A DNA stretch of 64,000 nucleotides from Symsagittifera roscoffensis (taxonomy: Eukaryota > Xenacoelomorpha > Acoela > Convolutidae), in assembly GCF_963678635.1 (NCBI RefSeq), contig NC_087064.1, positions 33,580,369-33,644,368 on the forward strand, written 5' to 3'. Below are positions 12,120 to 23,572 of the stretch, piece after piece. How positions within the stretch are numbered: the stretch's first letter is position 1; every line of letters begins with the position of its first letter. Under the pieces are notes generated by a model. The model worked only from the letters and a program-made list of their open reading frames with translations. It had not been told where the DNA came from and made no database searches. Position numbers and translations under genes: made by a program.

Positions 12120-13330
12120 CAAAAATCAGAACTAAAAGACTGCTCGTATTTCAGAGCAATGTTCTGATTTTTGTATCTGCCCCATCAACATTTCGCTGAA
12201 AAAAAATCATGTAATGTTCGAACTAAAAATGGAAAAAATGACTGATTTTTTCTTTTTTGTTTTCATTTTATATTCTCTTTATAAATAAAAAGGTTGTATT
12301 GAGCGTCTTGTAATGTACTTATTCAGCCCAAATGGCTGGCTTTGTTTAGTTCGCGATGATAAAGCTAGTGAAATCATAAAACAACGTATATGGCCAAATA
12401 AGTTATGATTGTTTTGATTTTTTCGTGATGATTGTTTTGATTTTTTTAAGGAAAAATCTTGAAAATGTTTTGGATAAGTTTGCTTTTTTGCAGGTCGTTT
12501 TCCTTTAAAGTCTGACAGCGCAATTTTATAAAATTTTTAAAACCTATCAAAGGTGGCTTTTATTTTTTAAGCGCGTTACTTATTTCAAACTGGTCGAATT
12601 GGCAATTATCAAAGGATATAAGTTATACAAAATGAAATGATTTAAGATTTTTAGACCGACTAAAAAATTTGGATTTAAAAACTCCAAAAAACTGTTTTTA
12701 ATTCCAATCATCTGTTCTCAAGTTCTTTAGGATTTAGTTTGCCTTGATATAAATATTAAATTTCAATTTTCTATAATTAACGGGCGACAGATTTGTTATA
12801 ATAAAGCCGTTATAACAAAAAGTATTAACCATGTCACAAAATTTTTTCAGAGTGTTGAAGATGTTTATTCGTGTATCAGGTTAAAGCCCTGAGTATTCTA
12901 TCTGCTCCTTAATGATGAAAAATTTGCCAAACAAAAACCGATAAAATTATCAAGGTAAAAGTAGAATTTTTTTGATTTTTGCCTTTTCTTTTTTGTTTTC
13001 AAGTAAGGGTTTTAGTTAAGGTCTCTTAACGTTTTAATAGAACTAAATTATGGTTGGTTTCAATCATCTCAATTTGGAATAACTTACTTTGCCATATACG
13101 TTGTTTTATGATTTCAATTTATTACGCAATATTGGTTCCAAAATTGCCAAATAATCATATTCAAACAAGATAAAAATTACAAAAATTAATCACGAGTGGA
13201 AAACAATTTTTTGAGTTCAAGGCAACAGTAATTTTTAAGTCGTGAAAAAATAGTTCAAAGGGGTTGATTAAAAAGTTGAAAATTGTCTAAACAAACACCA
13301 AAGTTTGAATTTTTTCGTTTGTTCTTTAAA
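12120..13330. mobile_element. Old foldback copy with inverted arms
   Basis: The segment AAATCATAAAACAACGTATA at 12371 is repeated inverted at about 13095-13118, showing paired arms. Variants of the GGGCAAAGCCCTGA border occur at 12152 and 12887. The right part keeps the order seen in younger arms, ending with TTAAAAAGTTGAAAATTGTC. Many differences indicate an old copy of the 158-1532 type or a sister family. Confidence 0.5.
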
Positions 13331-13447
13331 GTCAATTTTATAAAGTATACATTTTAAAAAGTGCTAAAAAACTTGTGAAAAAGAATAAAACTGAACAAAA
13401 TTTGCAGTTATTTTTTGAGTTTTACTTCTGAATTATACCAAAACTAC

Positions 13448-13489
13448 ACCCCCTCCCCCCCCCCCCCCCCACCACACACACACACACAA
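13448..13489. repeat. C homopolymer followed by (AC)n microsatellite
   Basis: A C-rich run (with one T) followed by ACCACACACACACACAC. Simple-sequence DNA in the receptor intron. The homopolymer length may be unreliable. Confidence 0.9.
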
Positions 13490-14553
13490 ACACGTACATT
13501 TTAGTTTCAAAGTACAAAGTGATATGTTTTTTGTCTAGTAGTAACGTATTATATAATGCAAATTGCTCGCTTTCCTTCAATTTAGAATGAAATAATTTGC
13601 CACTTACACTTAAGTATGACAAAATATATCACACTTTAATTATCCCAGTTTCAGTTTTTGTTGTCAAAAAGGTCCAAAATTAATTACTCCCTTATAACCT
13701 AAAAAAAATGTTTGCAGGTGCAAAGTCTATGTAAGTTCGAGCTTTGGACATCAAAATTGTTCAGATTATCTACTAAATCCGCCAAAATCCTGGTAAAAAC
13801 TAAAACGTGTTTGGTAGAATAAAAAGCTACCCGAGCACATATTTTCAATCACTTTCCTCGAAATACTGAACAACAACTTATAAAAGACAAATGAATCGAT
13901 TTTCAAGTTTTTCATTTCAGACAAAATTTCATCCTGAATTTTTGATGCCCTGGTTAATCCGGGAGGCAACATTCCGAGACTAATTTTCCTGGATATTCCG
14001 AGAAAGAATATTGCAATAAGGGTTTCTTTAATCACAAGACTTTGAATAGCTCAAAAAAATGTGTAATGGGTGTATTGTCACATTAAATATCTCGGGATTC
14101 TGATTCCAAAGCTCAACCGTTGACATCTTGATTGCGAAAAAAATATTTATAAAAACCTGTTTTTAGGCTATAGAGAGGAAGTTCTGAAGTTGCTTCTGTT
14201 GAAAATTAGCGGGTTGAGAGTGGATATTAACATTATCCTGTCTTGAAGATTATTAAGATGATATTGCTCAAACTTAACAGGAAAAAATCAATCAAAATTA
14301 AAAGTAATTATAGACTGTGGAAATTTTCATTTAAAAAGTTTAAAAATTTTTCATGTCGAAAAATCTCCCAGCCAGTCACCTGTGCGACACTCAACTTTCT
14401 TTGTTAAGTATTAAAAATAAATAAAAAATTTATCTCGATTTTGCATCTTTAAGTTTTTAAAAATTATACCAAATCTCTTTCAGCTGAGTCAAGTAGCGTC
14501 ATCATTACTTCATCGTACTTGTTGAGTATTTGAAGTGGTCTCTTCTACTTTAG
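13490..14553 (+). other. End of receptor intron 1, no other feature
   Basis: No gene or clear repeat apart from the splice acceptor TCTTCTACTTTAG that precedes exon B. Confidence 0.5.
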
Positions 14554-14649
14554 GAATGGGATTCACACAGAGATTGTGCAGACCCACGAGAATCAGATCG
14601 GAATGATCGTGAAAATCAACACGGACGGGCAAATCAATGTCACCAAAAG
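14554..14649 (+). CDS. Cys-loop ligand-gated ion channel, exon B (loop E region)
   Basis: A 96-nt internal exon between the acceptor CTTCTACTTTAG and an AG|GTCAGAA donor. The first base completes the Arg codon begun in exon A, and the last two bases begin another Arg completed in exon C. It encodes NGIHTEIVQTHENQIGMIVK and then INTDGQINVTK. This is the family block after loop A, with the usual pattern of an N/K...H..T..N..I....DG.I.YS.R strand pair in the extracellular domain. The reading frame and phases join exons A and C without a frameshift. It is separated from exon C by a 35.3-kb intron full of transposons. Confidence 0.92.
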
Positions 14650-14841
14650 GTCAGAATTTTAGCCACTCAGTCCAAACACATAACTTCAGTTCAAATTACC
14701 GATTAAACAAAAGGAAATGTCTCATGCCTTGATCGCCAAAAAGTCCTAATTAAAAATCCATTTTAAGTGACAAAACTCAAAACTGTATTTGAGATTTTTT
14801 TGAGCCAATAATTAAAATTGGATGCAAAATGCACTTAAAAC

Positions 14842-15140
14842 CAGGCGCGGATCTAGGAATTTCTCGAGGGTGGGGGGGGGGGGGGGGATTTTCAAAAACA
14901 AATTTGAAAATTTTGTCGACCTTTTTTTTCTGTTTTTAAATTAATTTACTGAGCTCTCCCAAACCACTATAAAGACCCTAATTTGACAAAATTTTCTGAG
15001 CCGCAGGCAAATTTTTGAAAAAAAGGCGTTTTTAGGCACTTTTTGGAAATTTTCGACCAAAAATTTGCGTTTTTCCGGCGCGCGCCCCGAAGGTCAGCCA
15101 GTCAAAAATGGATATCTCAAAATAGTACAAAGGGGGCACT
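14842..15140. mobile_element. hAT-type MITE, right end missing
   Basis: Begins CAGGCGCGGATCTAGGAATT and has the GAGCTCTCCCAAACC and GCCGCAGGCAAATTTTTG boxes, then GGCGCGCGCC and ATGGATATCTCAAAATAGTA, as in complete copies. The CCGCCCCTG end is not found near 15140. A 16-base G run lies at 14872-14887. Confidence 0.7.
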
Positions 15141-17605
15141 AGAAAACGTGTCTGCGATATCACGACTATAGCAAAAAGGTCCACCACTGGCCCAGCTTAT
15201 GCAACCGTTGTATATTTTCTTCGCTATCATTTCAAAAATTAGAACAACATTTTTGTAAATCAATTTTTAGATGCCATCTGACATTTTTCAAAATACGAGT
15301 AAGTTTCGTAGCAATTCGTATTTCAAAATATTGGCTCCAATGAAATTTAAAGTTCTCTGTTGTCTTCTTTTCATTTTTTATGATATCGATCAATATAGAT
15401 CTAACCTAATAGATTTTTAATTTAAAAGAATATTAATTTTTTGTAGAATATCCTTAATATTTATGATATCTTATTTTCAAAAACCATTAACTTTCAACTC
15501 CAAATAATGCTTCTCGGACTTTATGATATCTACAACTCTAAATGATGATGTAGAGCTTCCAAGTCCGCGAATAACTTCCTGACTCTGAAAAAAGTGCACC
15601 ATTAAAAAATTTTAGATTCGACCCAGTAAATAGCTTTACCAAATTATTTGGACTATTTCAGAACCGAATTCAAAACCCAACGTAAATAATTCGCGTTGAA
15701 AACTACGAATAGGTCAAAAAATAACTCGATTAACCATTACGTCTGAACACAAATTTTGCAGGTTTTCTAATTCAATTTTTCTGATACCTCAATTTTTGAT
15801 TTCACTTTTGTTTTCATAATGCTGAAGATGTATGCAGTGTTTTTTTGTTTTCTTTGTTTTATAATTAATTCGTTTTCACGAAAGGAACAGACTCGATTAC
15901 TATTTACATAAATCAAAACTATAAAAAATCCCATCTTGGAAGAACACCAAAAAGGCCAGTTAGCTGTCTATAGAGTGGTGTCTTCAGGGCAGTTTTCTGC
16001 CTATCGAGTGAAGTTTTCAGAGTGGTGTCTTCACGGCATTTTTCGGGCAAAAAAAAGATACTTAATTTTGGACGTCATTATATCGAAAACGATTTAATCA
16101 AATTGGCAACTTAAGAATTACAAGTCTTACCCGCCCTCGTAATTACCCCTAGGAATACCCCTCATAATAGCTCAGGGGTATTTATTCTTCTTTTGCGAAG
16201 AACAAAAAAAGGAAAACTTTGGGTCGACCAATCTTCCTTTTCAACGCTTACCGATTTTTCTTTTTGGTCCGAAATATTACTTCCATGTCTATAACTCAGA
16301 TGAATTTTTTATCTTTCATAAACTATTTTGCTTTTTAAACCTAAATTTGAGTTGCTTTTGTTGAAATACTGCAATTTAACTAATTGATTTTATGATTTTA
16401 AGAAAAAAATTCTTCTTTTCGTCACAAAGAACAAAAAACTCATATCAAGTGATCTGAAAAGCTCCAAATAAATATCAGCTTTTAATTTTATTTCAGTGTT
16501 ATTACTTAGGGCGACCGAAATACGATCAGAGCATCACTTCGAATTGATCAAAAATATTCACGACAATTAAAACAGGACAAAGATATCTGTCATTAAAAAC
16601 GCATCGTGGTGCCAGAAATCCTCTGAGAAAAAAAGACAAAAATCATTACAAAAAATGAGTTTCCTGGGCCAAGCACTAATTATAACAAGTATAGCCAGTT
16701 GTTGTGCAAGAAGCACAGATTGTTCCGACCATATTCAGTATAAAAAATAGAAAAAAAATTTTTTTAGAAAATTTTCTACTATTAGTGTCGTTTTTAGTGG
16801 ATAGCGTGATTCGAGAACTATAAGATTGCATAGAAAATTAGTCTATTAGGCATAAGCGACAACATTGGTGTTCAAAAAAGAATCAGCAGCAAAAAAATGA
16901 AAACTTTTATGTTTTTCCACAAAAATTTCATAAAATAAGCACTAAAAGAAATGTCTTCAAATAATTTTGTTTGACGGTGAAAAAAGATCTTTTTGTCCTA
17001 GAAACAGAAAATTTCTATATAAAGAGCATTACTAGATCGCGTAACTTGCTAAATATAGACTAAAATCCAAAATCCAAAAAAATCAAACCAATTTTTGTCA
17101 ACACTGGGACAATTTTTTAAAGTCGTTTAAATCTTTTGATGTCGTTCAAATCAGGAATGAAACGGCTTTGAAATGATATGTTCCTCGAGCCATTCCGATA
17201 ATTATTAGTAGTACCCGATTGTGGAAAAATCTAAAATGTACCTGAATACTAAGTTACTCCCAATTTTCTTCAAACGTCGGAACAACATGGATAGCCAGTT
17301 GATGCGAAAGTGAAACAGATATTTTTCCGACAAATTCATAAAAAAACTGCACTTTTTCAAACTATTGTCTAGGAAATTTATAATTTTCTTGCAACAAAAT
17401 TGTTGAATATTTTTAGATTTTGTTTCAAAAAAGCACTGGAAAAGTTTTTCAAACTAATTTATTTTTAATTAAATCAATTTTTTTTTCTAAAAATAATAAC
17501 TTTTATTCAATGAAAAGTTACTGGATGAACTTATTCGCTCAAAGTTAGTCTGAAACTATAAAATTTCAAAACTTTTTTCTCGACCATGAAGCAATTGTTC
17601 GAAAA
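15141..17605 (+). other. Intronic stretch with a small two-copy tandem repeat
   Basis: AT-rich intron DNA. At about 15971-16047 GAGTGGTGTCTTCAGGGCAG is followed 47 bp later by GAGTGGTGTCTTCACGGCAT, a two-unit tandem repeat. A short hairpin TTCTTCTTTTGCGAAGAA lies at about 16188. Nothing coding was recognised. Confidence 0.45.
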
Positions 17606-17611
17606 TTTATT
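17606..17611 (-). promoter_or_regulatory. Possible polyadenylation signal AATAAA
   Basis: AATAAA on the - strand, about 50 nt downstream of the TAG that ends the candidate terminal exon at 17661-17819. Its position is right for a poly(A) signal, but the hexamer is common in AT-rich DNA. Confidence 0.3.
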
Positions 17612-17660
17612 ACGCTCTACGCTCGTTTGAATCACGACTGAAAGCCAACGATGATGCGTT

Positions 17661-17819
17661 CTATTGGTCTTCGTTTGTAGGGATCACTTTTTGCGTTCTG
17701 GTCAGTGTTTTCAGCAACACTACTAGGTTTTGACGAGTTCTGCTGTTCCGATGTTTTTGGTCACGCAGCCGGTCGCCAGTAGTTTCATTGTGATTTTTCT
17801 GGTTGACAGTCTCAAAAGT
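17661..17819 (-). CDS. Candidate terminal exon of an unidentified - strand gene
   Basis: On the - strand a strong acceptor (TTGTTTGTTTTTCAG) is followed by 52 sense codons and a TAG. The reading is hydrophilic and polar-charged (starts TFETVNQKNHNETTGDRLRD), and an AATAAA lies 50 nt past the stop. G+C is higher than in the surroundings. A plausible donor lies upstream at 18137 (GAAGT|GTAAG), right beside the assembly gap. That donor would impose another phase, in which the exon reads VLLRLSTRKITMKLLATGCV and stops earlier, at 17723-17725. The frame therefore cannot be fixed. I do not recognise the product. The + strand also stays partly open here, so this call is tentative. Confidence 0.3.
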   Translation of the reverse strand, partial: TFETVNQKNHNETTGDRLRDQKHRNSRTRQNLVVLLKTLTRTQKVIPTNEDQ

Positions 17820-18137
17820 CTGAAAAACAAACAATTCAAAGTGAAGTACATTGTGACTTCGAGGGAACCCAAAAATTTCCTACACAACGAAGAAAACTTT
17901 TAGCAAAAAAACTACCATCAAAAGCGTTAAAAAACTTCAAAAAAGTTTTTTCTAAATGAATCATGCTGCCAAGAACAAAGCAGAGATGGTTTTCAAAAAA
18001 AGAAAAAAATACATGCCAAAAAAATGCAGATAAAAACCACGAAAATGGAACTGTTTTCTACAAAAAAAAAATATGCAAAACTTCACTACATAACTTTTTA
18101 AAAAGTTTTTAGCGTTTAAATATTTACAGTTTCTTAC

Positions 18138-18163
18138 ACTTCATAATCCAAGAACAATCGAGT
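18138..18163 (-). CDS. Possible upstream exon fragment cut by the gap
   Basis: Between the N run and a GT donor (GAAGT|GTAAGAAAC on the - strand) there is an open reading TRLFLDYE. If real, it is the 3' end of the exon preceding 17819, leaving two bases. The rest is hidden in the 200-N gap. Evidence is limited to one donor-like site and an open frame. Confidence 0.2.
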
Positions 18164-18363
18164 NNNNNNNNNNNNNNNNNNNNNNNNNNNNNNNNNNNNN
18201 NNNNNNNNNNNNNNNNNNNNNNNNNNNNNNNNNNNNNNNNNNNNNNNNNNNNNNNNNNNNNNNNNNNNNNNNNNNNNNNNNNNNNNNNNNNNNNNNNNNN
18301 NNNNNNNNNNNNNNNNNNNNNNNNNNNNNNNNNNNNNNNNNNNNNNNNNNNNNNNNNNNNNNN
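18164..18363. other. Assembly gap (200 N)
   Basis: Exactly 200 Ns, the usual placeholder for a gap of unknown size. It lies in the 35-kb receptor intron and truncates the candidate - strand gene. Confidence 0.99.
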
Positions 18364-18577
18364 AAACGTTGATATACAAATTTTCGCAAGAAAAAATTTA
18401 AGTAAATTTAATTTGAGCTGTAAACAAAAAAATCAGTAAACAACGAAAAAACGAATCAAATTGAAAGAAATTGAAGCCAGACAACTCTTTATCAAAGTTC
18501 GATTTGAGAGTATTTTCACAATTAAGAAATTGAAGACATCTTTGAAGTTTTCTTGTAAAAAGACGTGCTTCAATTTC

Positions 18578-18595
18578 GGGGGGGGGGGGGGGGGG
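18578..18595. repeat. G homopolymer
   Basis: About 18 consecutive G. Similar runs occur at about 10957, 14872 and 48982, and C runs at 13455, 20039, 49838 and 50731. Several of these sit in MITE copies. Confidence 0.9.
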
Positions 18596-18913
18596 TTATA
18601 CTCTGGCAAAAATATGCAGAATGTTTCAAAATGCAACTTGATTAGAAAATGAGAAAAAAGTTAAATGATAGCTAATTAGCATCAAAAATTTCAGTGAAAA
18701 AGTTCACGACTCGAGACATTGAAAGTGGTAGTCATGACAAAGCCATGCTTATGTTCAAAAAGGAAAAAAGTTGTTAAATGCTATCATACCGCACTTAACT
18801 CTGTTAAGTTTTGGGCTAAGTTGGAGACTTGACTGGTTTCGTTTACAAGAACTAGAAACAAGTGAGTTCAATTAAAAGGGAGTCCGGCACTGTCGCAAAA
18901 ACCTATAAAAAAA

Positions 18914-19427
18914 CAGCCCGGGTTGAGCTCGCATTGAAAATTAGCGATAAAAAAGTGAAAAAAAAACAGCGATCGCCATCGATGAATTATCGATGTTCAT
19001 TGCCACAATAGCAAATTTTATCGATAGATATCGCTAATTTGGCCTATTTTTAGCGATGAAACAGCGATAAAAAAACTTATCAAAATGAGAAAAAAATTGT
19101 TCTCAAACACGGATTCGATCCCCTAACCTTTAGAGGTTAATAGACCTGAATGCTACCTCTGCTCTATCATTCCTAAAATAAATTAAAGCTAAAAAGCTAA
19201 AGAGCTTATTAGCTATAACTCTCATTTGAAAGCTACTAGAAAGAGTTAAGTTTTCTTAAGTTTTAGCGATGATTTTCTACGGAATCATTACTGAAATAGC
19301 TCTGAAAATTGCAGGTTTATCTATGCAACAAACTCTGAATTATACATGAGCGCTGGAAAATAGCGATCGCTGGGATACTACAAAAACAGCGATAATTAAC
19401 GGTGGGACTTCAACCTGGGAGTTTCAA
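18914..19427. mobile_element. AGCGAT-rich MITE containing a tRNA-like segment
   Basis: The left end CCCGGGTTGAGCTCGCATTG and the inverted right end CCCAGGTTGAAGTCCCACCG are similar. Next to both is TTAGCGAT / TTATCGCTG. The word AGCGAT or ATCGCT recurs throughout. The target duplication is not clear, so the superfamily is unassigned. Confidence 0.45.
19105..19172 (-). tRNA. tRNA-like sequence (pseudogene or SINE head)
   Basis: The - strand reads TAGAGCAGAGGTAGCATTCA (D-arm/A-box like), an anticodon-arm-like CAGGTCTATTAACCTC, then AAAGGTTAGGGGATCGAATCC (B-box and T-arm). Order and spacing follow a tRNA, with an Asn-like loop CTATTAA. The acceptor stem does not pair well and there is no CCA. 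It is most likely a tRNA-derived repeat or dead tRNA rather than a working gene. Confidence 0.4.
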
Positions 19428-20021
19428 TCTATTCTAAATCTTTTATGTTCGCTTTTGACATTTTTTTTGTTTTCTTTTTCACATTTTAATTCCCTTTTTG
19501 ATTCTTCTTTTTCGAGTAATAATAATAAAAAAAAAATTTAAATCGGTTTCAAACCATTTTTCGGTTTTTTCGTTTTTTTTTTACAGAATAGTTACAGATT
19601 ACACTCATGTTATCTCGATAAACAAAAAATGGAGAAAAACGAATATAAAACATAGCAATTGCTTTTCAATTGACATTCATTGTTGATTATCGGCCTGAAA
19701 AAACATTGAAAATTTTTTTTTGCAAACATTTACTTTTCATCATCACGGGAACCCCCTATGTTTGCAAGAAATAAAAAGCCTTCTCTTGAACTCAATAGTT
19801 CGCGGTAAAAAAAATGCCCTCGAGCGACTTTTGCCTATGTAAATTTGCAAATTGATCTAAATTAAAAAGCAATTGATAAAGTTTTGAAACAAAAGCAATA
19901 GTTAAAACAAATCAATTTGCTGAGAATTTGAAGCAATTTACATATCTAAATGGGCTACCCTAAATCTGTTTTTTAGTTTTTTACAGTGTATTATCTGCAT
20001 AAAAGCCGCACAGGTTATTTA

Positions 20022-20334
20022 GATCAACCGTACAATTCCCCCCCCCCCTAAGTGACCGACCGTCGAATGCCCTCCCCAAGCTTGCATTAATTCTGTAAAT
20101 AATTCTATATAAAATATGCATTTCCTACAAACGCGCAAATAAAATAAGGTTATTACATTTTTCATGCGTGATTGTATTTGTATGCCGTTAATTACAAAAA
20201 TAACTGTTTTAATTCACTTTTTTTGAAGTAATCCGGTTAACTTTGAACAAATCTAGGCTACAATTAAAGTTAATTTATGAAAAAACCATATATTCTACCC
20301 CCAAATCGATTTGGGAGAAATTGCACGGTTGATC
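20022..20334. mobile_element. Short inverted-repeat element
   Basis: GATCAACCGTACAATTCCCC at 20022 is mirrored by GGGAGAAATTGCACGGTTGATC ending at about 20334. The interior is AT-rich without an ORF. The exact ends and the target duplication are not resolved. Confidence 0.45.
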
Positions 20335-21034
20335 CGTTTTTTTTTTTTCAGTAGTAACCAACAACAAAATGCCAATAATAATAAAAAATCTGATTTTTTG
20401 AAATTTTTTTTTTGTGCCGACTTTTTTTCATATTTTGGTATAAAAGTTTGCGTGGTCGGATAATTCTATTCTACTGCTAAAACAACCGGCTTTTGTGTCC
20501 TAATGCGTTTAAATCACACCTAAGAACCTACAACGAGTTTTATGGTTCGGTCTATTTTCCCTGCAAACTTTTATTTAATGTTTGGCAAACACTTAATTTA
20601 CTTTCAATATCATCACTTTTGACTTTCTTTGTCGATTATTTTTTGAAATATCTATTTCAAACTCATTTTCGTCTATCCCGATATTAAAACAATGCCACGC
20701 TCAATAGTCAATTTTTGTTAGTCTGTTACAGTAATAAAAATAATCTCTTCAACTTCTCCATATTAGATGGATTTAACAGACTCAGAGGCATCAGATTCTA
20801 ATCAGATGATGTCAATAGGCCACGCCCATCCCTTTGAAGTTACATCGTGTAAAAATCGTGATCATAGGTAACAATAGATCAGGAGAAGATAAGGAAAACA
20901 TTGCAAATCCTTTTTTTTTCAGAGACCCAGAAACATAAACTAAGTAGAACCATGTGCCGAACAACGTTTTTCGCCAAAGCGGGTTGCATGTGAGCTATAA
21001 TGCTAAAATTTCAGAGCTATTTGGCCGATAAATC
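20335..21034 (+). other. Intronic stretch, nothing recognised
   Basis: AT-rich, no supported gene or repeat. Confidence 0.4.
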
Positions 21035-21350
21035 CAGGTGCGGTTCAATGATTTTCCCGAGGGGGATTTCAAAAAGTTCATTGGACCGTTTTTTAGGTCG
21101 GCCAAATTAATTTTTAGAGTTCTAAAAAACTGCTAGCGTAAAAAGATCTTTTGTCAAAACTTTTCGCGCCGCTGTCGTTTATTTTTCAAGACAAAAATGA
21201 CGTTTTTGGGCATTTTCTCGAGGGTTTTGACTCAAAAATTCCATTTAAATTTTTCTACGCGCGCTTCATTCTCAAAATTAGTGTACGCTTTAGAAAAATG
21301 TAAGGGTTTGGTCGACCGAAGATGTTTATCTTAAGACGAACCCTGAGGGG
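21035..21350. mobile_element. Decayed hAT-type MITE
   Basis: Starts CAGGTGCGGTTCAATGATTT, then CCGAGGGGGATTTC, AGGTCGGCCAAATTAATTTT and ACGCGCGCTTCATTCTCAAA, in the same order as intact copies. The right terminus is not preserved. Confidence 0.6.
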
Positions 21351-21478
21351 CAATCGATTAGATGATTTATTAGAAATCGGTAGATAATACGCAGACAAGT
21401 AGCTCAAGAGAACTCTAGTTCAGTTCAAAGTTGAGCTTGATCTTGACCTGGTAATAATGTTTTTTTTTTAGATTAATC

Positions 21479-21681
21479 AAGGCCTTAGATAAACACAGCG
21501 AATACCCGACGCAGTACATGCTCAAATGTTTTTAAACATGCTGTATTGGGTCGCAATAATTACGGAAATAAAGATCAAAAGGATCATAACCCCCTTTGAT
21601 TTTTTATTTCCGTAGTAATTGTGACCCAATGCAGCATATTTATTTATTATCGGGTTTTTGATGTGCTAATCTAAGGCCTGA
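21479..21681. repeat. Near-perfect ~200-bp palindrome
   Basis: CAAGGCCTTAGATAAACACA at the left is mirrored by TGTGCTAATCTAAGGCCTGA at the right. The arms continue through ATGCTGTATTGGGTCGCAAT / ATTGTGACCCAATGCAGCAT to a centre at about 21590. It could form a long hairpin, and is probably a small palindromic MITE. Confidence 0.75.
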
Positions 21682-22185
21682 ACAACCTAAAAGACTTTTT
21701 CAAGAAGTTATTTTGATAAGTAAATTATATAAACAGTGCCTACAAACATCAAACAAATCATTAAAAACAAAATTGGCGAGCATTTCAAAGAAATTGAGAA
21801 ATTTTCGTAGCATCTGACGTTCTTGCAACTCATCTTTGTGTATATGAAACGGGTTAACAATCCGAATATGTTGAAACCCCTTGCAAGAATCTTGCTAGAT
21901 TCTGCAAAAGTCAGTAGGTCTCTGTCGCAGATCTTGCTATTTTTGACATACAATATAATTGAAAGTATTTGATTTTTTTTTGCTGCGTTAAACAGAAACC
22001 ACAAATTCAAAAATTCTTGAAATTTTCATCGATGGAAAGGAAAACGTATTAAAAAAATGAAGAATTAAAAAAAAATCAAACATGGGTTCAAACTAAATTT
22101 CAAGCAATCTACCTGACTTAGTAATCAAACTTCCCTTGACATTAGTGGCCAAAAATAGGATTTAAAATTCCCAAAATGGATATCT

Positions 22186-22335
22186 GCAAATAGTAGAAAG
22201 GGTGAACCAGGGGGTCGGCAGGGGGTCGAATTCCTGAGTGTCCCCCTTTGTACTATTTTGAGACATACATGTTTGGTTACAGACTCTAAAATATTTCTAA
22301 AGGCGCCTTTGGCGCCAATATACACTTATTTCCGT
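22186..22335. mobile_element. Fragment of a hAT-type MITE
   Basis: Holds the GGTCGGCAGGGGGTCGAATT, TTTGTACTATTTTGAGACAT and AAAGGCGCCTTTGGCGCCAA boxes of the MITE family. Both termini are missing. Confidence 0.6.
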
Positions 22336-23051
22336 GAGTGTTTTTGTTGTTTCGACTTTTTGACTAATGTGGAGGAACTTTGTATTCGGGTCTGCTTTAC
22401 TATTTTTTTTGTTTTCTACGCAAAATCAAGTGCGCCAATTAATCATCAGAATAGGTGAAATAATATATCAAATTGAAGTCAATTCAGTCATAATTCGAAC
22501 GTCTTTAAAAAAATTTCAAACAAATTTTTCTCGGTATCGTGAAAAACTGGTTCAATTTTTTTTATTCCAATTTCGAGCGAATGAAGAGAGCGAGCAGGCT
22601 TACAACAGCTCACTTATGGTTAATTTAAGGAAAATAATTCTAAGCCAGTAAAATCAGTTTTTGGAGTTTTTTAGGTCCATAGGAAACCAAAAAATTTTAA
22701 AAAATCTGCAAATTTTTTTTTAATATATTTTTTTGAAGTTTGAAGTTATTTTTCTGCGAACATCTTTGTCCTATATTACTGTGACTGTCAATATGCTTAA
22801 ATTGTTGATTAATGTCAGATCCTTTTATCACACCACACAGACAAAATCCACTCATTTGAAAATAAAATTATTTTTAGTTCTTTAAAGACTATACTCGGAA
22901 CATTCTGTGCAACTTGCACAGTAACCGGCTATTCTTGTTTCCCGTTTGAAATCATTTTAATAAGAGGCAATAGTAATATTCAATTTTTCGTTTTTATACA
23001 ATCAGTCTTGTATTTTGTTATCAAATAATGTGCTTTACATAACTTTAAATG
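22336..23051 (+). other. Intronic stretch, nothing recognised
   Basis: AT-rich. The open frames at 22258-22651 lack codon bias or domains and were not called. Confidence 0.4.
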
Positions 23052-23057
23052 TTTAAT
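23052..23057 (-). promoter_or_regulatory. Likely poly(A) signal (ATTAAA) of the GST gene
   Basis: ATTAAA on the - strand, 42 nt downstream of the GST stop codon. It is the commonest variant hexamer and is well placed for 3'-end processing. Confidence 0.5.
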
Positions 23058-23098
23058 CGGTCATTTCTCCTTTTGTTATGTTCATCGTATTCTGAGTT

Positions 23099-23274
23099 TT
23101 ACAAAGCACACTTAGGACGCTTCTCCAGCCATGCGGCAATTTTTGGATTGGCCTTGACACTTTGGACTACTTTGTTGATTTTCACGTTTTTCTCATCCAC
23201 TTTGATTTCAAACGCAGGGAAGAAGTCGTTGACACAATTGAACAGGGCAATATCAGCCCATGAAGCTCCACTCT
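23099..23274 (-). CDS. Sigma-type glutathione S-transferase, exon 2 (C-terminal helical domain)
   Basis: Second coding exon, after a CCTCTTTTTAG acceptor. Its first two bases complete the Glu codon begun in exon 1. It reads ESGASWADIALFNCVNDFFP, then ends KIAAWLEKRPKCAL and a TAA at 23099-23101. The S-W-A-D element is the N-capping box that starts helix alpha-6 in GSTs, and A-W-L-E-K-R-P is the family's typical C-terminal helix. With exon 1 the protein is 204 aa, the normal length for cytosolic GSTs. An ATTAAA follows 42 nt later. The gene is complete and has no in-frame stop, so it is probably functional. Confidence 0.93.
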
Positions 23275-23572
23275 CTAAAAAGAGGTTTAAAGTTTGAGCG
23301 GGTAATAAAAGGATCGATCCCTACTAAGAATTAGAATATGCTCGGTAGTTTTTTTGCTAGTGATTATCTATTGAATTCTGACAGATCTTAGTCTTTATAA
23401 TAAACGAACAAGTGCAAATTTGTTTCTTCGAAACTTAGAGGACCTATCGAAGTCTGTTAAGCCAGTCTGTTGTTGTGATTTGTTGCCAGTCTGAGAATAG
23501 TACCTTTCTGTACCGAGCATTTTCATGAAAAATTTGATAATTAATCAATCATTAATAAGCTCGTTTCTTGAG

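Noticed and set aside
17586-17940. + strand reading frames giving hydrophobic stretches (FYWSSFVGITFCVLVSVF and FIVIFLVDSLKSLKN) that look like membrane helices
   Set aside because: The two frames are out of phase with no reasonable intron between them, and the - strand of the same DNA has better splice and poly(A) signals.
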